This document shows, piece by piece, positions 61,319 to 64,000 of a DNA stretch of 64,000 bases. A program made the translations under genes and the position numbers. The DNA comes from Tatumella sp. JGM118 (GTDB lineage Bacteria; Pseudomonadota; Gammaproteobacteria; Enterobacterales; Enterobacteriaceae). The stretch covers positions 24,080 through 88,079 of the forward strand of contig NZ_JAERJR010000003.1 of the NCBI RefSeq assembly GCF_018257515.1. The letters are read 5' to 3'. The stretch's first letter is position 1, and each line of letters begins with the position of its first letter. The notes under the pieces are model-generated. The model was given only the letters and a program-made list of their open reading frames with translations, was not told the origin of the DNA and ran no database searches.

Positions 61319-62703
61319 TCCCACCCTCGCTGGATAATTTATGCCGGCAGATCCCCGCCTGCATCCTGTCACTGGACGCCACGCAGCTCAGGCTGGCAGT
61401 CACGGCGCTGCCAGCAGAAGAGATGATCGAATCCTTGCGCTTTACCAGCCAGCGACAAGTCAGTTTCGAATTCTGGCCGTTAGCCCGTATTGAAGCTTTC
61501 CGTCAGCAGCCAGACTCTGCGCCATCCCCTCCCGCCGCCGGCCCCCCTGAGAGCGGTAATATACCGGAGATTGCCGGGCAACTGCTGGATCTGGCGGTCC
61601 GTTTGCGGGCCTCTGATATTCATATTGAACCGACGCCACAAGGGATACGGGCCCGTCTGAGAATCGACGGTATTCTAACCCCCTGCCCGCTCGCCCTGCC
61701 CTGCCCGGCGAACTCACTGATTGCCCGATTTAAAATTCTGGCCGGGGTGGATATTGCTGAAAACCGCCTGCCTCAGGATGGTCAGCTTAGCGGTGAAAGT
61801 GGCGGTGAGCGGCAGAGCTTCCGCCTGTCGACCCTGCCAACACAATTCGGAGAGAAAGTCGTGCTCAGGCGTCTGCAGACGCTGTCCACCGCCCTGACAC
61901 CGGCAGAGCTGGGGCTGGATCCAGAGGCACTGGCTCAGTTACTGGCCGTATTACAGCAACCGCAGGGCATGATCCTGGTCACCGGGCCGACTGGTAGCGG
62001 TAAAACCTTTACCCTGTATAGCCTGCTGAATGCCCTGAATACCCCGGATAAAAATCTCTCCACGGTGGAAGACCCGATAGAAATGACTCTGCCCGGCATT
62101 AATCAGACACAAATCAATACCCGGGCCGGGCTGGACTTCGCCCGTATTCTGCGCGCACTGCTACGCCAGGACCCGGATGTCATTATGATCGGAGAAATCA
62201 GGGATAACGAAACGGCAGACATTGCCGTGAAAGCAGCTCAGACCGGTCATCTGGTGTTCTCCACACTGCACACGAATTCGACCCCGGAAGCCGTGACCCG
62301 TTTGCGCCAGATGGGGATTGCCGGGTATCTGCTGGCAGCATCCCTGCGGTTAGTCATCGCCCAGCGGCTGGTTCGCAGGCTTTGCCGGCACTGTCGTCGC
62401 CTGGCAGACGACAAACTGCCCTGTCCGCCCGGCCTGCAGCGTCCCGCCATTCCTCACTGGCTGGCAGAGGGATGTGACCATTGCTTTGGCGGCTATTATG
62501 GTCGCTTCGCTATTTTTGAAATACTGGCCGTGACGGGGGATTTGCACCAGGCCATCGCTGCCAATGTTTCCTCGCAGGAATTAAAAGTGATTGCCACCCG
62601 GCAGGGCATGCAGCCGCTATTCGTATCCGGACTGAATGCTGTCAGCCGCGCTGAGACCTCCTGGGCCGAGGTACTGCGTGTTACCGGGGGAAGCGATGAG
62701 TAA
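61315..62703 (+). CDS. hofB: Type IV pilus assembly ATPase HofB (GspE/PilB family)
   Basis: This is a secretion-type ATPase that drives pilin assembly. It is 462 aa (E. coli 461). Order: N1 domain, LRASDIHIEPT, Walker A TGPTGSGKTFT, Asp box PIEMTLPGINQTQIN, Walker B VIMIGEIRDNETA, His box TGHLVFSTLHTNS, and a zinc motif CRHC...CDHC. It overlaps ppdD by 4 bp (ATGA) and hofC by 8 bp, so the three are translationally coupled. Confidence 0.93.
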   Translation: MIPPSLDNLCRQIPACILSLDATQLRLAVTALPAEEMIESLRFTSQRQVSFEFWPLARIEAFRQQPDSAPSPPAAGPPESGNIPEIAGQLLDLAVRLRASDIHIEPTPQGIRARLRIDGILTPCPLALPCPANSLIARFKILAGVDIAENRLPQDGQLSGESGGERQSFRLSTLPTQFGEKVVLRRLQTLSTALTPAELGLDPEALAQLLAVLQQPQGMILVTGPTGSGKTFTLYSLLNALNTPDKNLSTVEDPIEMTLPGINQTQINTRAGLDFARILRALLRQDPDVIMIGEIRDNETADIAVKAAQTGHLVFSTLHTNSTPEAVTRLRQMGIAGYLLAASLRLVIAQRLVRRLCRHCRRLADDKLPCPPGLQRPAIPHWLAEGCDHCFGGYYGRFAIFEILAVTGDLHQAIAANVSSQELKVIATRQGMQPLFVSGLNAVSRAETSWAEVLRVTGGSDE

Positions 62704-63892
62704 TTACTGTCTGTTTCACTGGCAGGCTATCGATCCTGACGGACTTCATTGCCAGGGCGACATGCTGGCAGATAACCCCCGTCAGTTACAGGAGATGATG
62801 TTTCGTCAGGGCTTACTCCCGCTGAAAATCACCCGAAAAAAGTGTTATTCATCGCGCTACTGGCTGCGTCAGGAGCGGATTGTCTTCTTCAGCCAGACAG
62901 GCATGTTACTTCAGGCGGGACTGCCGCTGTCAGAAGGCTTGCTTCTGTTGGCAGGCGGGCATCCGGCGAAGGCATGGCGATCGTTACTGGAACAATTACA
63001 GCAGCAAATCCTGTCAGGGATCAGCTTTTCGTCGGCACTCAGTCACTGGCCTGGCATTTTTCCACCCCTCTGCATAGCGATGATACGAACCGGCGAACAG
63101 ACCGGCCAGCTGGAATATTGTTGTAAAAATCTGGCGGCACAGCAGCAAAAACAACGACAGCTGAAGCAGCAGCTTATTAAAGCACTGAGATATCCGCTGT
63201 TTGTTCTTCTGCTGGCGGCGGTGATAAGCCTCGGGATGTTACTGTGGATTTTACCGGAGTTTGCCGCTATCTATCGTTCGGCTAACACCCCTCTGCCCGC
63301 TTTTACGCGGTGTCTGATCGGTTTTTCGCAGTCTTTGTTACATTCCCTGCCGCTGGTGCTGATGATGGTGATGGCGGGGTGTCTCGGGGTTATGAGATGC
63401 AAAAAAAAACCGGCCCGGGTACTGGCAGGCCAGCGTTTTTTATTACGTCTGCCGTTAGCGGGCAGATTGTGGCAATTTACCATACTGGCGCAACTTTTCG
63501 ATATTCTGGCACTGACCCAGCGTTCCGGATTACCCCTGAGTGAAGGATTGCAGATAGCAGAGAATGTGTTTGCCACACCTTTCTGGCAACAGGCACTGAC
63601 CGCACTGCGTCATCATATTGAACAGGGGTTTCCTCTCTCGGCCGGTCTGAATGACCAGCCCGGTTTCCCGCCGATATGTTACCTGCTGGCCCGCTCAGGG
63701 GAACAAACGGGTACCCTGGATGTGGTTTTTATGCGGCTGGCCCGGTGGTTTGAAACTGAAGCCAGCCAACAAACCGATCTTCTGAGTAACAGCATTGAGC
63801 CTGCGATGTTACTGATCACGGGGCTGATTACCGGCAGCATTGTCATCGGTATGTATCTGCCAATGTTTAATCTGGGTGAGGCGATATTTTAA
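62696..63892 (+). CDS. hofC: Type IV pilus inner-membrane platform protein HofC (GspF/PilC family)
   Basis: HofC is the membrane platform for pilus assembly. It is 398 aa (E. coli 400) with two GspF repeats (about 60-185 and 265-390), signature SGLPLSEGL and RTGEQTGQLE, and three hydrophobic segments. The start at 62696 (MSNYCLFHWQAIDPDG) lies inside the hofB 3' end. A second, truncated copy of the region coding QQTDLLSNSIEP...LLITGLI follows the stop codon. Confidence 0.9.
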   Translation: MSNYCLFHWQAIDPDGLHCQGDMLADNPRQLQEMMFRQGLLPLKITRKKCYSSRYWLRQERIVFFSQTGMLLQAGLPLSEGLLLLAGGHPAKAWRSLLEQLQQQILSGISFSSALSHWPGIFPPLCIAMIRTGEQTGQLEYCCKNLAAQQQKQRQLKQQLIKALRYPLFVLLLAAVISLGMLLWILPEFAAIYRSANTPLPAFTRCLIGFSQSLLHSLPLVLMMVMAGCLGVMRCKKKPARVLAGQRFLLRLPLAGRLWQFTILAQLFDILALTQRSGLPLSEGLQIAENVFATPFWQQALTALRHHIEQGFPLSAGLNDQPGFPPICYLLARSGEQTGTLDVVFMRLARWFETEASQQTDLLSNSIEPAMLLITGLITGSIVIGMYLPMFNLGEAIF

Positions 63893-63938
63893 CCGGCACA
63901 CCTCGCCTGTTTTATATACCCATAGACAGGTCATCAGG

Positions 63939-64000
63939 CAACAAACCGACCTTCTGAGTAACAGCATTGAGCCTGAGATATTACTGATCACGGGGCTGAT
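63939..64000 (+). repeat. Partial tandem duplicate of the hofC 3' coding region
   Basis: 63939-64000 repeats 63767-63828 (offset 172 bp) with three mismatches in 62 bases. The same codon frame would read QTDLLSNSIEPEILLITGL. One change is silent (GAT/GAC) and two alter residues (A to E, M to I). The copy runs past the window edge, so its full length is unknown. It has no start codon here and is a fragment as seen. Confidence 0.9.

Overview
The window is a chromosomal segment of a gamma-proteobacterium of the order Enterobacterales. Nearly every gene has a recognisable Escherichia coli K-12 counterpart of the same length, and the order follows the E. coli 2-4 minute region (bamA to hofC). Several E. 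coli neighbours are absent from their usual places: cdaR, btuF-yadS, the fhu locus, panD, can, gcd and yacH. A magnesium P-type ATPase gene (mgtA) sits between acnB and lpdA, where E. coli does not have it. This compact version fits the Erwiniaceae; a Tatumella-like organism is my guess, but genus cannot be settled from the sequence alone. No rRNA, tRNA, insertion sequence, prophage or CRISPR array was seen.

Layout. 1-9.9 kb, minus strand: outer-membrane assembly (bamA, cut by the window edge), intramembrane protease rseP, phospholipid and isoprenoid genes cdsA, uppS and dxr, then the translation block frr, pyrH, tsf, rpsB with its conserved leader. 10.1-15.2 kb, plus strand: map, glnD, dapD, yaeH. 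15.2-18.3 kb, minus: degP with a sigma-E-type promoter, and dgt. 18.4-23.4 kb: mtnN, erpA, clcA, hemL and a gene-free stretch with a direct repeat where E. coli carries fhu. 23.5-28.5 kb, minus: mrcB with a glutamine tract, and hrpB. 28.6-35.2 kb, plus: thpR, sfsA, dksA, gluQ, pcnB, folK, panB, panC. 35.3-39.8 kb, minus: yadHG, hpt, cueO under a CueR-type promoter. 39.9-42.0 kb, plus: yacC, speE, speD, then a 46-bp tandem repeat array. 42.5-45.6 kb, minus: yacL and acnB. 46.0-49.1 kb, plus: mgtA with an elaborate leader. 49.1-56.2 kb, minus: pdhR-aceE-aceF-lpdA with a perfect PdhR operator. 56.7-64 kb: aroP, ampE/ampD, a nadC homologue that has lost its catalytic residues, and the pilin-assembly genes ppdD-hofB-hofC, followed by a partial duplicate of the hofC 3' end.

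Most of this is conserved housekeeping sequence: cell envelope biogenesis and quality control, translation, nitrogen signalling, polyamine synthesis, and entry of pyruvate into the TCA cycle. The unusual parts are: (i) the mgtA leader, which encodes an MgtL-like acidic-proline peptide (MDDDPT...) and two mutually exclusive hairpins; (ii) an intact nadC-position ORF stripped of QPRTase catalytic residues; (iii) thpR with both HxTx motifs broken; (iv) the speD-yacL tandem array with a three-unit higher-order period; (v) the fresh-looking partial duplication after hofC; and (vi) the absence of panD beside panBC. Points (ii) and (vi) together suggest reliance on supplied vitamin precursors, unless other loci compensate.
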